From: Castor canadensis
Taxonomy: Eukaryota > Chordata > Mammalia > Rodentia > Castoridae
Assembly: GCF_047511655.1 (NCBI RefSeq)
Contig: NC_133394.1
Location: forward strand, 109,884,343-109,948,342
Direction: 5' to 3'
Length of the DNA stretch: 64,000 nucleotides
In this document: piece by piece, positions 47,345 to 60,018 of the stretch
Layout of the letters: every line of letters begins with the position of its first letter
Numbering within the stretch: position 1 is the first letter of the stretch
Position numbers and translations under genes: made by a program
The notes under the pieces: model-generated
Database searches by the model: none
Told to the model about the DNA's origin: nothing
Seen by the model: only the letters and a program-made list of their open reading frames with translations

Positions 47345-47905
47345 TTTAAGACAAGTGAAGAAGGAAGTTAAGGTGAATATGGTTAATGTACTCTCTATAC
47401 AAGACCGAATATAGACTTTTTAAACTGATTGAAAAAACCATAAGAAAAGGACTAAAGTAGAAAGAATAAAAACTGTGTAAACTGTACCAAATAGGGATAT
47501 AATACATATACACATTAAAGTGCCACAAGGAAACTCCCTATGTAGCTATCTTAAACAAGCAAAAATGATATTTCTTTTTCCTTTCTTTTGCAAAAACAGA
47601 GAACAGGAGGGCAGAACAGGTCTTACCCGATGAGGTTGGTACGAGTGTGAGGTGGGAAGAAGAGGTGAATGGTTGTAAGAGGGTAAATATGGTGCAAGTA
47701 CCGTGTATACATGAATGTAAACGGAAAAAAAGATACCTTTTGAAACTATTCCAAGAATGGCAGTCAAGGTGGGGGAATAAAGGAGAATGGTGGAAAGGGT
47801 GAATTCAAATATGATATATCTGATATATTATAAGAACTTTTGTAAATGCCAAAATGTACCCCTACCCAGTACAATAATAAAATAAAATAAATAAATAAAA
47901 ATCAA
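47345..47905 (+). mobile_element. Older rodent L1 3'UTR
   Basis: The plus-strand 3'UTR runs from 'gaagttaaggtgaatatggt' through 'tatgtagctatcttaaacaa' to 'acccagtacaataataaaat' and an A-rich tail. It matches the complement of 39437-40005 and of 55900-56100. It is truncated within the 3'UTR, so no coding sequence is present. Confidence 0.8.
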
Positions 47906-48327
47906 ATATTGAATTGTCTGCGGAATACAGTACACTGGATGTTGTCAAATATCTATTTAAAGAAAGTATCAATAAAGATGTTTTCCGGTGTGTTCTGCAT
48001 AAAAAAAAAAGTAGCAGTTAGAAAAAGTTGTGTTTACTAGGGTATTTATAATATACATTTTAACTAATTTAAATCCATCTTCAAATAACATTCTGTTTCC
48101 TCAGATGTAATGCAGATACCTTGTAACAGCATTTTCAGATCTTTTCTCCTCTCTCTTGTGGTGGTGTTGTCCTTTTTTTTTTACCTTATCCATGTGCTGC
48201 AAGCATTGCATATATTGCTGCTATTAGTGCTTTGGAGAAATATTTACACTGCAAATCAATTAAGAATACAAAATAAAAGATTCATTTTATATTCTCTAAT
48301 TTCATTTATTTGTTTGTTTGTGTTTTG

Positions 48328-48535
48328 AGATGCAGGGGTTTGAACTCAATCACACACTTGAGAGGCAGGCACTCTTACCACTTGAGCCACTCCACCAAAT
48401 CTTCTTTTGTGATGGGTTTTTCCAACATCGGTTCTCATGACCTATTTGCCGGGGCTTGTTTCCAACTACGACCCTTCTGATCTCTACCTGAACATCTTGT
48501 TTTGTTGTTTCTTTTAGGCAGGTGTGGTGGCCTAA
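48328..48535 (-). mobile_element. Dimeric B1-ID SINE, antisense
   Basis: The ID unit ('cttgagccactccacc' near 48381) is followed by the 7SL-like half ('ggttctcatgacctatttgc', 'ttctgatctctacctg'). The far end differs from the copies at 60434 and 61047 and may be rearranged. Confidence 0.75.
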
Positions 48536-50344
48536 AAGATTTGCCTGAATTTTTCTTTTTCCTTTTTTATTAAAGAATAATTACATTGAAAATAGAATTC
48601 TAGATTAGTGTCTTTATTCTTTGACATTTTCAGTATTTCAGTTTAACTCTCTACTTGGTCACCTGGCTTCTGACAATTTGTGCTGTAATCTATTCTTGTA
48701 TCACATATAAATAAGGTATTATTTGTTTTCCTTTTAGATTTATTTCAAGATTTTTCTTTGTGTTTAGTTTCGTACAACTAAAATAAAAGATTTTTTTAAA
48801 AATTTTGCTTGATAGTTTCTGAACTTGGCAGATTTGTCATTCAATGTCTGTCATTAATTTGGTAAATTCTCTGGTCATTATAACTTCAAATATTTCTTCT
48901 GCTTCACTCTCTCTTTCTCTCTTTATTTTGATGTTCTCATTTATTTATATGTGACATCCTTGAACTTGTCCCTGAATTTTGAATGTTCTGTTCCTATGTT
49001 TTGTTGATGGTAGTATTATCTTGTGCCCTTCACATAGAATGTTTCTATTGAACTGTCTGGAGTTCACAAAAGTCTGTTAAGTAATCTTCATTTCTATTAG
49101 GATATCTGATTTCTAACCTTGCTTTTGATTGTCTCTCTCTCACTCTATCTTCTCCCCATTTCCCCTCTTCTTTCTCTCTTTATATTACCCATTTGTCCTT
49201 ATATATTGAATACTTTCTCATTTAGATCCCTTAACATTAATCTTAATATTAATTATTTTTAGTTTTAACTTTTTGTATTATTCCAACATCTGTGTCATAT
49301 CTGAGTTTTGTGATGATTCTTGTTTTCTTTCTTCAGATAATGTTTCTTCTCCCCCTTTGACATGTCTTATAATGTTGAATGCCAGACATGTTGTGTTGAG
49401 TAATATGAACTGAGATAAATATTTGGTTTAAATATTTATTTTAATTTGGCTAAGATTGAGTTCTTTAATATTTGTTATAGATATAGTTGCCCAAGATTGC
49501 TGTTTCCTCTATCATCCTTAGATTTTTCCTTATTCTTGACTTCAGTACTTTAAGTATTTATTTCAGAAAGAGAACATGTCTGTGTCTTGCAGATCTTTCT
49601 TCTGTGATCCTTTTCTGTTACACTGGGGTTGTGTTGTTGTGGAGTCAGGTGTGAAGGGGGAGACATTCTGTAACTTTTTAAGCAATCTCCGTCTTACAGT
49701 CGCATATGTTCTTGAACTGTTACTTTGATACAATTGCTCTTCCAGTGGTATAGCTTTCCCTCTGCTCTTCCTACCTCCATGTACCAAACCAATTTCTTCA
49801 GAGCCCTCTTCCCAGTTCATTCTGTTTTAAATTGGTTTGGTGAGACCAGAAGTTCTGTCCTTCTACAGACACATTATGGCTCTCCTAAAGCCTTTTCCCC
49901 TTCTTCTGGAGAATATTCCAGGTGCTTTTTACAAAGATATTCCAAAGATAGTCCTCTCAGAGCTTTACCATTAGAACCTGACAGGATTTCTCAAAAAAAT
50001 ATGGACAACCGCCAAAAACAGGCCTCTCAGAATTTCTCAGTATCATACAAGACTGGATTCAACCTCTGGAAATTCATCAAAATTACCATTTAACTATTTC
50101 CTAATGGTTTAAGGGTTCTGTTCCAGGTAAGTGAAACTTACTTATAACTTTGGATGCTCCTGTCACTATATATTATAAGCAGGTTGGTTGCCCTAGAACC
50201 CCAAATCTGTAATGAGTCCAAGAAAAGTCGTTGGTTTTGGATTTGTACAGCTTGTGTATTATTTTAAGAATGGAAGTGATGATTTTCGAGTTCTTTTATA
50301 CCCAAGTTTGAAATCTCATACAACTTTTTGTCAGCCATGTTCTC

Positions 50345-51104
50345 TCAAAAGAGATGTAGTCAAATTCGGGGAGTAGTGGCTTCACTTTCACTGAATAACA
50401 ATATTAACTTGAGAAGTAAGATACTGTGACATAAACCTTATAATATTTATATATTAAATGGGAAACTTGGTTAAATAGTATTTATAGGGGTTGCTACCAG
50501 AGAGGCTATGACTTCAAGTTATGGTTAGGCAGCATAATCTAACACAAATGAAAAAAAATACCCATGATGTGTTTACCAATATGGGAATTCCTCAGTTTTT
50601 AGCTACAAATCCCTAAATTGAACTTAAGGTATTTATAAATCTTCCAAAGCTGCATAGAAAATTGGGCTTACAAGAGTGGACATATATTGATTCTGGTAAG
50701 AGACTATTATATTTTAACAGATTGAAAACTAGGCTCATATCTTTTGTTAAATTTTAGATTATATCTTTCTTCAGTAAACAAATGATGTGATTGGTATAAA
50801 GGCAATATTGCTTCATATTAAATTGTGTTCAATTCAGGAATCAGTTTTTCAGTATCAGGTATCAAGCACTAGAGATTAAATGCAATATAGCAAGAAAGCT
50901 GAGTAAGTAAATAATTATGTATTTTTATGTCAGATATATGTTTTTATTTCTTTATTTCCAAATGTATTAATTTTTGTGTATTTTAATGGCTCCATTATGA
51001 AATTTTCATAAATTTACTTTATGTATTTTTATTTTATTCAGTACTCATTTATGAAAGAAATTCATTATATTTGAAAATCTAGGGATGATGGAAATGGCAA
51101 CACA
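50345..51104. other. Unassigned AT-rich sequence
   Basis: No gene or clear repeat recognised. Confidence 0.45.
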
Positions 51105-51109
51105 TTTAT

Positions 51110-51676
51110 TGTATTAGTCAGGGTTTTCCAAAGAGACAGAAACAAAAAGAGAGAGAGTGAGAGTCAGATAGATGTTAGAAATGGATGAGATGGGATTCGT
51201 GAAGGGAATTAGCTCACATGATTGAACTGAGAAGCTGAGAAGTTTCATGACAAATTGACAACAAGCCAGAGATCCTAAGGTGCCAGCAGTGTGGCTCAGT
51301 TCAAGTATAAAAGTCTCAGAACCAAAGAAACCAATAGTTTAATTCTCATTTCAAGGGAACTACTGGTGAGACCTCTGGAGAGCACAGGTCAAGGAATGTG
51401 GAGTTCTGCTATCCAAATGCAAATGAAAAGCTTCCAAGCCCCAGGACAGAGACAGAGAGTTTGTCTTTCCTCAGCCTCTTTTGTTCTATCTAAACCTCCA
51501 GTCAGCTGGATGCTGCCCACTCACATTTAGGGTCCCTATTCCCCATTCTGTCCACTAACTCACATACCCATCTCCTCCGGAAACACCCTCACAAACATGT
51601 CCAGAAGTAATAGTTTCCCAGTTCTGTAGTTATTCTTTAACTGAGTCAAATTAACAATCTAAAATTAATCATCACA
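51110..51676 (-). mobile_element. ERVL/MaLR-type solo LTR
   Basis: On the minus strand it starts 'tgtgatgattaattttagat' and ends '...ccctgactaataca'. Between them lies 'gagggtgtttccggaggaga' and a (TC)n tract near the 3' end, all in the order of a common mammalian ERVL-class LTR. Its length is 567 bp with TG...CA termini. The flanking pentamers are 'tttat' (51105-51109) and 'ttcat' (51677-51681), consistent with a decayed 5-bp TSD. Confidence 0.75.
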
Positions 51677-51681
51677 TTCAT

Positions 51682-54400
51682 TAAACTACAAAGAACTTAA
51701 TGTGTGGGGAAAATGAGGATGCTAATTTTGTAAATGAAAGAGATGTGGGTAGAAATGTGGGGGTGTTCAGTTCAGGAAAGGCCTAGTGTTCCCTGCTACA
51801 AGTTTTAAGTATTCTGAAATCTATTTCATCTATGAAAGTTACTGGAGGGTGTTTTTAGCTGAGGGAAATTGCTTTTTATTTCTATTATAGAAAATTCAAT
51901 CTGGCAGAATAAACAGAAGAGTATCTATGGTGGTGAGGTAAGGTATTCAGGTAAACATAGATGCAGAAACCCAGTGCCATGACTACAGAAATAACCCAAG
52001 TGAAAAATGACAGCTATAGATATGACAATAAGATGAAAACAAGTAATGTAAATTCTAGAGACAGTAAAGTAGATATTAGATGTGATAAGGAACAAATGTC
52101 CAAAATGACTTTTCTGAATTCTAGCTTAAGAAATTAAAAAGTAATTAAGCACTTATGACCTAAATTAATTTTTTAGATAAAATAATACAATTTTATTCTT
52201 AATTTTTAAAAACACCTCATAGACTATATTCAGATGTCAAGTAAACACTTACACATATAGAGGAGGTTTGTTTGTTTGCTTATTGAATTTGCATTTACTG
52301 ATGTAAATGTAAATCATGCCCTAGAAGCAGTTTTGCATCTTTTTAGGAGGTTCCTCTAAAAATGGTTTAAGGATAAAACACCTAGAAAATATTAAATTTA
52401 TTTTACTTTATAGTAAAAAGGAAGACATGCTTTCTTTGCTGGTTGCTTCCCTAGGTTATTTGAAGTAATGCCTGAATCATTGAATATGCTGCTCAGTGAT
52501 GCCATGTTGTGAAATATTGATGATATATTACCATGAAGCAATTTGGGGCACTGATGTGAAAAGTACTATTCAAATTGAAGTTTGAATTTGTTTTTAGGTA
52601 ACACATGGTAAGGTTTACCAGCACCTGTGAACAGCTAATCTTAACTTCAATTATGCTTAAATTGAAAAAGAGAAATCTGCTATCACAAACAGAGTTTAAA
52701 GTAAAACTAAAATAAAAAATAAAAGAGGCCCCTGTACTGTCTAATGAAATACCAAACATAAAAATAAAAGTCTCCAGTACTGAGTTTATCAGTTTGTGGC
52801 ACATTTAGGTTAAAGGATTCCTCTAAGCAATGAGGTGACTTCCAGAGTATAAGGTACTGGCTGAGGCACTGACAAAGGAAAAGTAAAATTTTCCTGAGCA
52901 AATGAGTCTTTGGTAGTTGTTCATTCTTCCATAATTGTCAGGTTCGTGCTGTACTATCTTTTATATTATGAATGGGTGTTTGGTTACCTACAGAAATGTG
53001 TAACATTCTGGTACAGATGCTGTGGAAGAGAATAGGGAAGGAGCTTTGTTGCTTCTTGTTGCTTTCTAACTTTAGACTTTCAAAATTAGGAAATCAGTAA
53101 TGAAGATAAGACATTCTACTACGTAAAGAATGCATGGTGTTCAATGCCTTGGGAATACAGGGAAGCTAACATAAATGATATTTAAGATACATTTTGAAGG
53201 TTGTATTCATAAGACAAAAGAAAATAATGAAAAGAAGGTAGGTGGAAGATCATAATTGACAAGAAAGAATGGAGAACTTGAAGTTCTGTCATGTATCCAC
53301 ACATTTGTCACTTGCCCACTAGGAGATATGACTAGATTGAATCTAGATAATGATTGGACCTAAATGCCAAAGAAAACATCTAGATTTATTCTGAAAGTAG
53401 CATTTTTAAAGCATGAAATGGTAAAGTCAGAAATGCAAAGTCTGAATACAAGAAAATTGACTGGAATAAAAATGATATTGAAGAAATCATAACATATTTT
53501 CTAGCCAAAAAAAGAAAAAAGCCCTTTATTTTCCAAAGTAGAAACAGAAATAAAAGATTATAAAATTGATCTCTATTTCATTATATAAATGTTTTAATTA
53601 GACCTGAGACTAGTGATTAAAGGTATAAATATAAAAGGATTAAACTAAAGAAACAAGTCTCTTTCTTTACTAAAGTGATCAAGGAAGCATCCTCCTCATT
53701 ATCACAATACAACTCTGACTTCAAAATTATTAAAGAGTAATATAAGGTTACATGGAATTCTTTTGTAAAGATGGTAAAAGCAGTAGGAAATTTGAGGACT
53801 ATACTGTGCAAACATAGAAAAGAATCCTGTAATCTCTATAAGCATCCTTCTTCCAGGAGTGAAGAGACTTATGGAATGATTTCTTACTGTTTCTGCCCTC
53901 TCACAGCATCCTATCCTTTTCAATGTTCTTTCCTTCCACAAGACACTCTAGGCCATTCCTAATAGAGATTTTGGTCAAATCTATCTTTTGGTTTCTTCTA
54001 GGTCCCCTGTGACCTCATTAACATTATCAACAGCAGCCTCCACACCATCGGCACAAAGAATATAATGTCTTTACAAAGCAGGACAGGGGACAAGCACTAT
54101 CAATTCCTTGATGTTAATATTTTAACCTGTCACTAAAGGACAAAAAACAGCAGGAGGAAGTAGATTTTTGTGTTCATGCTGCTGATTGGGTATGCAAAAG
54201 AAATGTGGATGCATAAACCCTCATTTGTACTACCCATTGTGTGTATAGAATTAGTGAAAAACACATTGGTGTGGAAGACACAAAATTCAAATGCTCTTCC
54301 TATTAAATTTTTATGATTTTAAACTATCCTGTTGTCAGTACTTTATCTATACCATGAAGATCATTATACAATGTTGTTCAAGGGATCTTCCTGGAAAGAA
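51682..54400. other. Unassigned sequence
   Basis: No gene or confident repeat. The 103-codon minus frame at 52493-52804 is AT-driven. A strong splice-acceptor-like site followed by a 44-codon open frame lies at 54002-54136 (see findings). Confidence 0.45.
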
Positions 54401-54404
54401 TGCA

Positions 54405-54530
54405 ATACAATCATTGACTTTAGTGTCCAAACTACGAATTTCAATCTCCCATTCCACCATTATTAATTAGCTGTGTGACTTTAACTAGGTTCTTCATCCA
54501 GCTCCTTCATTTACTTTCTTATTTAAAAAT
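54405..54530 (+). repeat. MIR SINE fragment
   Basis: 'taattagctgtgtgacttta' followed by 'actaggttcttcatccag' is the MIR core. Its 3' part is cut off where the antisense L1 begins. Confidence 0.7.
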
Positions 54531-54822
54531 ATTTTCATTTATTTTTATTAGCATATTATTATTGTGCTGGGGGTACATTTTGACATTTACAAAAGTGCTT
54601 ACATTATATCTTAATTAAATTCACTCCCTGCATCATTCTCCTTTATTCTGTGCCCCCCTTCTTAGAATAGTTTCAACAGGTCTCATTGTTCCATTTTCAT
54701 ACATTATAATTCTACCATATTCACCCTTCTTCACCCTTTTCTTATGTCCTCCCCGCTCCCACTGGTACCAATATCTAGACAGGACCTGTTTTACCATCCT
54801 GTCCTTCAGTTTTGAAAAAGAC

Positions 54823-55888
54823 TTTTTTTTATTCTTTTATTCACATGTGCATACATTGTTTGGGTCATTTCTCCCCCCTGCCCCCTCCCTCAACCTCTCC
54901 CCCCTTTCCCCCTCAGTTCCAGGAAGATCCTGTTCTGCCTTTATCACTAGCTTTGTTGAAGAAAAGAGACAAGCCTAATAAGGAAGACAAGGTGTTTTTG
55001 CTAGTTGAGTTGAGGATAGCTATACAGAAATATTCCTAGCATTGCTTTCGTGTACATGTGTTATGACCCATGTTGATTCATCTCTAACTGATCTTTACCC
55101 TGGTTACTGATCTCTTCCTTCTCATGATAGTATCTGCTGCTTTAAGGTTTCTGTATTTGCTCCTCTGGAGTGAGGACAGCAAATGCTTTCATGTTTTGAG
55201 TTTTCTACCTATTTCTATACCACCCAAATGTGCTCTCCCCTTATCATGTGATCCAAGTCCAACCACATTGCTGCATTTGCCCTAGATCTAAAGTCCACAT
55301 ATGAGGGAGAACATACAATTTTTGGTCTTCTGAGCTTGGCTGACCTTACTTAGAATGATGTTCTCTAGTTCCATCCATTTACCTGCAAATGATAAGATTT
55401 CATTCTTCTTCATGGCTGAGTAAAATTCCATTGTGTACAAGTACCACATTTTCTTGATCCATTCGTCAGTAGTGGGGCATCTTGGTTGTTTCCATAACTT
55501 GGCTATTGTGAATAGTGCCACAATAAACATGGGTGTGCAGGTGCCTCTGAAGTAACCTGTGTTACATTCCTTTGGGTATATCCCAGGAGTGGGATTGCTG
55601 GATCATATTGCAGGTCTATGTTTAGATTTTTAAGGAGTCTCCAAATTTTTTTCCAGAGTGGTTGCACCGGCTTGCATTCCCACCAGCAGTGTATGAGGGT
55701 GTCTTTTCCCCCACATCCTCTCCAACACATGTTGTTGGTTGTGTCTTTGATGATGGCTATTCTAACAGAGGTGAGGTGGATTCTTAGTGTGGTTTTGATT
55801 TGCATTTCCTTTATGGCTAGAGAGGGTGAGCATTTTTTCATGTGTTTTTGGCCATTTGAATTTCTTCTTTTGAAAAAGCTCTATCATA
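54823..55888 (-). mobile_element. Young L1, 5'-truncated, nested in an older L1
   Basis: The T run (antisense A tail), C-rich 3'UTR tract and C-terminal part of ORF2 are present up to 'gaaaaagctct' near 55882. Flanking duplications 'gaaaaagac' (54814-54822) and 'gaaaaaagac' (55889-55898) mark the insertion. About six bases (55883-55888) at the 5' junction match neither the L1 nor the target. Confidence 0.9.
55288..55882 (-). pseudogene. L1 ORF2 C-terminal fragment
   Basis: The translation gives '[19 protein letters not shown]', '[18 protein letters not shown]', '[11 protein letters not shown]' and then, after a single-base frameshift near 55590 ('PLLGYTQRN' in place of 'PLLGIYPK'), '[18 protein letters not shown]' and 'MFSLICGL' to the stop at 55288-55290. 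It is the last ~200 codons of ORF2p with no RT or endonuclease. Of the copies in the window it is closest to the one at 24524-24904, so it is probably of similar age. Confidence 0.88.
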
Positions 55889-56459
55889 GAAAAAAGACAT
55901 TTTTGTTTAAGCAGTTTCATTATGATATTTTCAAGTATGCATGAATTAAGCCCAGAATTGGATAATGCCCTCCATTTTTCTCCTTTCTACCTTAGCTCCC
56001 TTCTTATGGTGATTTCAGCATGTTTAAATATTCTATATTCGTTCTTGTATAGAATGTACACCAGCCATATTCATCTTCATCATTTCCTTCTTTTCTCTCC
56101 CTCTTCCATTAGTCTCTTCCCCTTAGGGTGACTTGTTTTTCATTTTTGTCCTTCATTGTTTAGATATCTGTTGATTCTTCAGTGGGAATTTTGCCTTAGT
56201 TTTATACCTGGACATGCACTGTGCTTAAGTCAGTCCACTGTACTTCCTCGTCTTTCCCCCTGTTCTTTGTTTACCAATTTTCATTGTATTTCCTTGCGTC
56301 TTGTTTCAACACAGATGTAATGTATTTCATTAATATTCACTATCTTTCCTTCTAATTATCCCCTGTTAGTCTCCTCTACCAACCCTACTTCTTGGTACAT
56401 GTTCTCTATGTATTTATATGTATATACAGTATTACTTGTATTTGTATTGGTTCTATATT

Positions 56460-57715
56460 CCACATATGAGAGAAAACATGCAGAATTTGGCTTTCTGAAC
56501 CTGGCTAACTTCACTTAAGATGTTTTCCAGTTCCAACCATTACCTGCAAATGACAAATTTTCATTTGTTATGGCTGAATAAAATTCCATTGTATACAAAT
56601 ACCACATTATCTTAATCCATCCATCAGTAGTGGGGCATCTTGGCTATTTTCATAGCTTGGCTATTGTGAATAATGCTGCAATAAACATGGGTGTGCATAT
56701 GTCTTTATTGTAACCTGACCACATTCCTTCAGGTACGTCACTAGGAGTGGAATTGCTGGATCATATGGCAGTTCTATTTTTAGTTTTTTGAGGAGCCTCC
56801 ATAGTATTTTCCATAGTGGTTGTACTAATTTGTATTTCCATCAACATTGTATGAGGGTTGCTTTTTTTCCTATATCCTTGCCAACATTTGTTGTTGTTTG
56901 TCTTCTTGATGGTACCCATTCTAATAGAAATGAGGTAAAATCTTAATTTGGATTTGATTTGCATTTTCTTTATAGTTAGGGATGGTGAGCATTTCTTCAT
57001 TTTTTTTTTTTTTTTTGTCATTTTTGCTTCTTTGAAAAAGCTCTGTTCAGTTCATTTGCCCATTCTTTTTCTTTTTCTTTGGATTGTTGATTCTTTGGGA
57101 GTTTAGCTTTTTTGAGTTACCTGTATATTCTGGTTATTAATTACTTGTCAGATGTATAGCTGGCAAAGATTTTTGTCTCATGCTGTGGGTGGTCTCTTCA
57201 ATCTGATGACCATTTCTTTTGCTGAGCAGAAGATTTTTAGTTTCATGTAGCCTCATTTGTCAATTATTTTTCTTAGTTCTTAAGCCATTAGGTACTACTT
57301 GGAAAGTTACTGCCTATGCCTTTAAGTTCCAGTGTATTTCCTAATATTTCCTGTAGTTGTTTCAAAGTTTCAGGTCTTTAATCTACTTTGAGTTGATATG
57401 TATACAGGATGTATGCATGTAGATATCCAGTTTTCCCAGCAACGTTTGTTGAAGAGGCTGACTTTTCCCCTTCATATGTTTTGAGCATGGATTCGTATCT
57501 GGGTCTTCTATTCCATTTGCCTTCGTGTCTGTTTTGTGCCAGTGCCAGTACCATGCTGTTTCTATTGTATGGCTCTGTAGCATGGTTTGAACTCAGATAT
57601 TGCGATGCCTCCTGCCTTGCTCTTTTTGTGCAGTATTGCCTTGGCTATTCACAGTCTTTTGTGCTTTCATATGAACTTTAGGATTGATTTTTCAATCTTC
57701 ATCATGTATGTCACT
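56460..57715 (-). pseudogene. L1 ORF2 fragment of the older L1, antisense
   Basis: The minus-strand translation recovers, in pieces, 'KTAWYWHKT'-like sequence near 57560, the 'FDKxAK' area, '[20 protein letters not shown]' (near 56990) and a degenerate Cys segment 'CWQGYRKKSNPHTMLMEIQ' in which the first Cys pair is broken. Stops and frameshifts are frequent. The 5' end is truncated in the RT thumb region. A T-rich run at 57000-57017 interrupts the coding sequence. Confidence 0.82.
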
Positions 57716-57719
57716 AAAG

Positions 57720-59765
57720 GGAATGAGATGCAGAAATCCCTAAAAAAACATAATCAGTCATCATGGAGGCTCCAGAGTTTTGCCTCTGTTTTTTTTCTGT
57801 CCATCTCTCAGTGTTGTTTGAACCTCGTCTACTGCATTCATGATTCATACCACATGTCTCTTAATCACTCAGGATATATTTAGTCCATATGAAAATTGTG
57901 AGTCAAACAGCCACCTCAAAAAGAATACAAAATAATGATATAAACCACTACAAATGACATAGAATATTATTCTAGTATCAATTCTACAGAATTTCAAGTT
58001 GGACAAGAAAGAAAAGAAGAGACTATGGATAATCTTTTTACAACATAATCTTTGACTCCATCCCCCTATACTCCACTTAAATGCTCTTGAGAGGTAAAAA
58101 TCATTCTTATTTATGTAACAAGAAAAATACAGCTATGTCTTTAAACAATATAATCAACTAATATTTAAATCCAGATCATCTTTTTTCCATGCCTGCTTGT
58201 GATAGAGAACAACTGGTCATCATTCTTTATTTAATAACCTTTCATAAGATGAGCTTAATATAAATTACTTTTTATTATTATTACTGAGCTGCTGATGCTA
58301 TATTCATGGTACTTAAAACACAATTCTCTTATCCCTCTGTACAGAGTCCATTTACTGTGGTGCCTCTCTTACTGTGCTGATTACTTCAAAGGGATGAAGA
58401 CAGCACAAGGATGCTGTGCTCCTTGTTAAGATTAAATAATTAATTGAGCAAATAAAATCATGGCCAGAAGAAAAGGAACTAACTTCTGCTTATAAATGTT
58501 TATTTGGTTTGCCTTGATGCCCATGGGTGATGGTTCTTTATAAAAACCTGAATTCTATTTGCAAGATAGTAAGATGTTAAATGGTGAAAGAAAAAACAAA
58601 AAGCAAACAAAGCACTGATCTCATTTGCCTTGATTAGTGGAAAGATCATTTTTCGGTATCCTCTGCTGCCCACAAAGAAACACAATTTGAGAGATTTTCT
58701 AACCTCTACAGATTTCAGTATTTGTGTGTTTTCATGTTTCATGTCTTAATTTGTGCTGCATTACTCCTGTCCTTTCATTGCTTATCCACTTTCCACTATG
58801 TTTTCAAAAGATTTTCCAAAATATTCTAGTTTACACTGCTTCTGCCTTCTAGCAATTTCTATTACACCTAACAAAGTAGCACTTGTTTATATAATACAGG
58901 GAATTATCCTTTGTGAGACACATTTGTAAGTTTTATTTTTATAATCTTGACTAAAAGTCTTTGACTCTGGAAAGTAGTTCAAATACTTCTTTTTCCATTT
59001 CTAACGGCATAGAGGACCCTGCCCAAGACTGGCTATGTGTGCAATGCTTGATAAGTGTGTTATTGCTTGCTTTCAACCACGTTATTATATTGCCCGATTT
59101 CAAGCAGTACTACTTGCACAGCATTCAATGTGAATAATATTAGCACTATGAAGATTATAATGACCAATAAGTTAAAAAGTAGTAAAATACAGTATGGATA
59201 GTATCCTGGGAGTTGTTTAATGAGTTCATAATGTGTTGACTACATTAAGCATTCTTGAGTGATTAAAAAGGAATCAATGTTTTAAATAAAATGACAGCAT
59301 TGTAACCTTTTTTTTTTAATTCAATGATTACAATGATTTAAGAAGGACTATTAGAGGAATTAGAAGAGCACCCTATTACCACTGGACTTTAGGTCCATAA
59401 ATGAACATGCTCAGTCTTCTTTGATTTCACTCATGTAAATAAAATTGGTGAAATATTGAGCTAATTTAGGAAGTCATTGTTGGAAGTGGCTTTCAAACTA
59501 TATTATGTAACCAAATCAGTGTGTAAATTTAAGAACCATATTTCTAGGCCTCATCCCTGAGTATTGTGATTTAGCATTTATAATGGACCCATAATATCTG
59601 TGATTTTTAAAATATCTTTAATTAATTCTGTTGTGCAAAAAAGATTAAAAATTATTGCTTCAAAGGGTGAAAGTAAGAGAAGAATCTTCCAAGACAGAAA
59701 AGGTACAGTCAGAGAAATAAAAGGATAAGTAATAGAGCATAGTATCCTAAGAGATAAAAATAGAG
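57720..59765. other. Unassigned sequence
   Basis: No gene and no confidently recognised repeat. The 80-codon minus frame at 58500-58742 has no known motif. Confidence 0.45.
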
Positions 59766-59769
59766 ACAG

Positions 59770-59950
59770 CTTTATGGAAATCTGGGTTCAAATCTGGCTT
59801 CACCACTTCCTAACATTATAACTGAGCAATTTACACAATCTCTGTCTGACTCCCAACTTCCTTTCTAGTAACAAGTAGATAATAATGATTACTTTCATAT
59901 TCACTATTGTGATTAAATAAAATGATAAGATACCATCTGGCTGACATTAA
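59770..59950 (+). repeat. MIR SINE
   Basis: 'ctgggttcaaatctggcttc' then 'accacttcctaacattataa', the 'ctgagcaatttacacaatct' core and 'gtgattaaataaaatgataa' are collinear with MIR over almost its whole length. Confidence 0.85.
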
Positions 59951-59977
59951 GCAGGTTGATGTGTAACTCACTATTCT

Positions 59978-60018
59978 CTAAATAGCTGGAATGACAGGCT
60001 CACACTCCATGCTCAGGT
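59978..60018 (-). repeat. B1-like SINE scrap
   Basis: 'aatagctggaatgacaggct' then 'cacactccatgctcag' resembles the antisense B1 5' end. It is only about 40 bp long. Confidence 0.35.

Larger units (their letters stand above)
44760..50340 (-). mobile_element. Near-complete ancient L1M, antisense, with insertions
   Basis: Read right to left, the relic holds a 5'UTR (about 50340-48550, including 'tggatttgtacagcttgtgt'), an ORF1 area (48310-47910), the ORF2 endonuclease part (47100-46000), RT (45850-45250; for example antisense 'gtataacattagctgtagga') and a 3' end (44760-44930; 'aattgtacatatttatagat'). In 46740-46810 'ccttcatcactataaagtgc' is a strong endonuclease landmark. Rodent L1 sequence (47140-47905) and a B1-ID SINE (48328-48535) split it. 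No frame survives; the 122-codon frame at 49725-50093 is a chance antisense frame in its 5' region. Confidence 0.75.
54540..57715 (-). mobile_element. Older rodent L1, antisense, split by a younger L1
   Basis: The 3'UTR runs in two parts (54540-54822 and 55889-56460), then ORF2 in antisense to about 57715. The break falls between 'gaaaaagac' and 'atttttgtttaa'. The related copy at 39437-40005 has continuous sequence at this point, so the element at 54823-55888 was inserted later. It is 5'-truncated in the RT domain. Confidence 0.88.

Noticed and set aside
49725..50093. 122-codon plus-strand open frame
   Set aside because: It lies antisense within the 5' region of the ancient L1M at 44760-50340 and has no protein motif; a chance frame.
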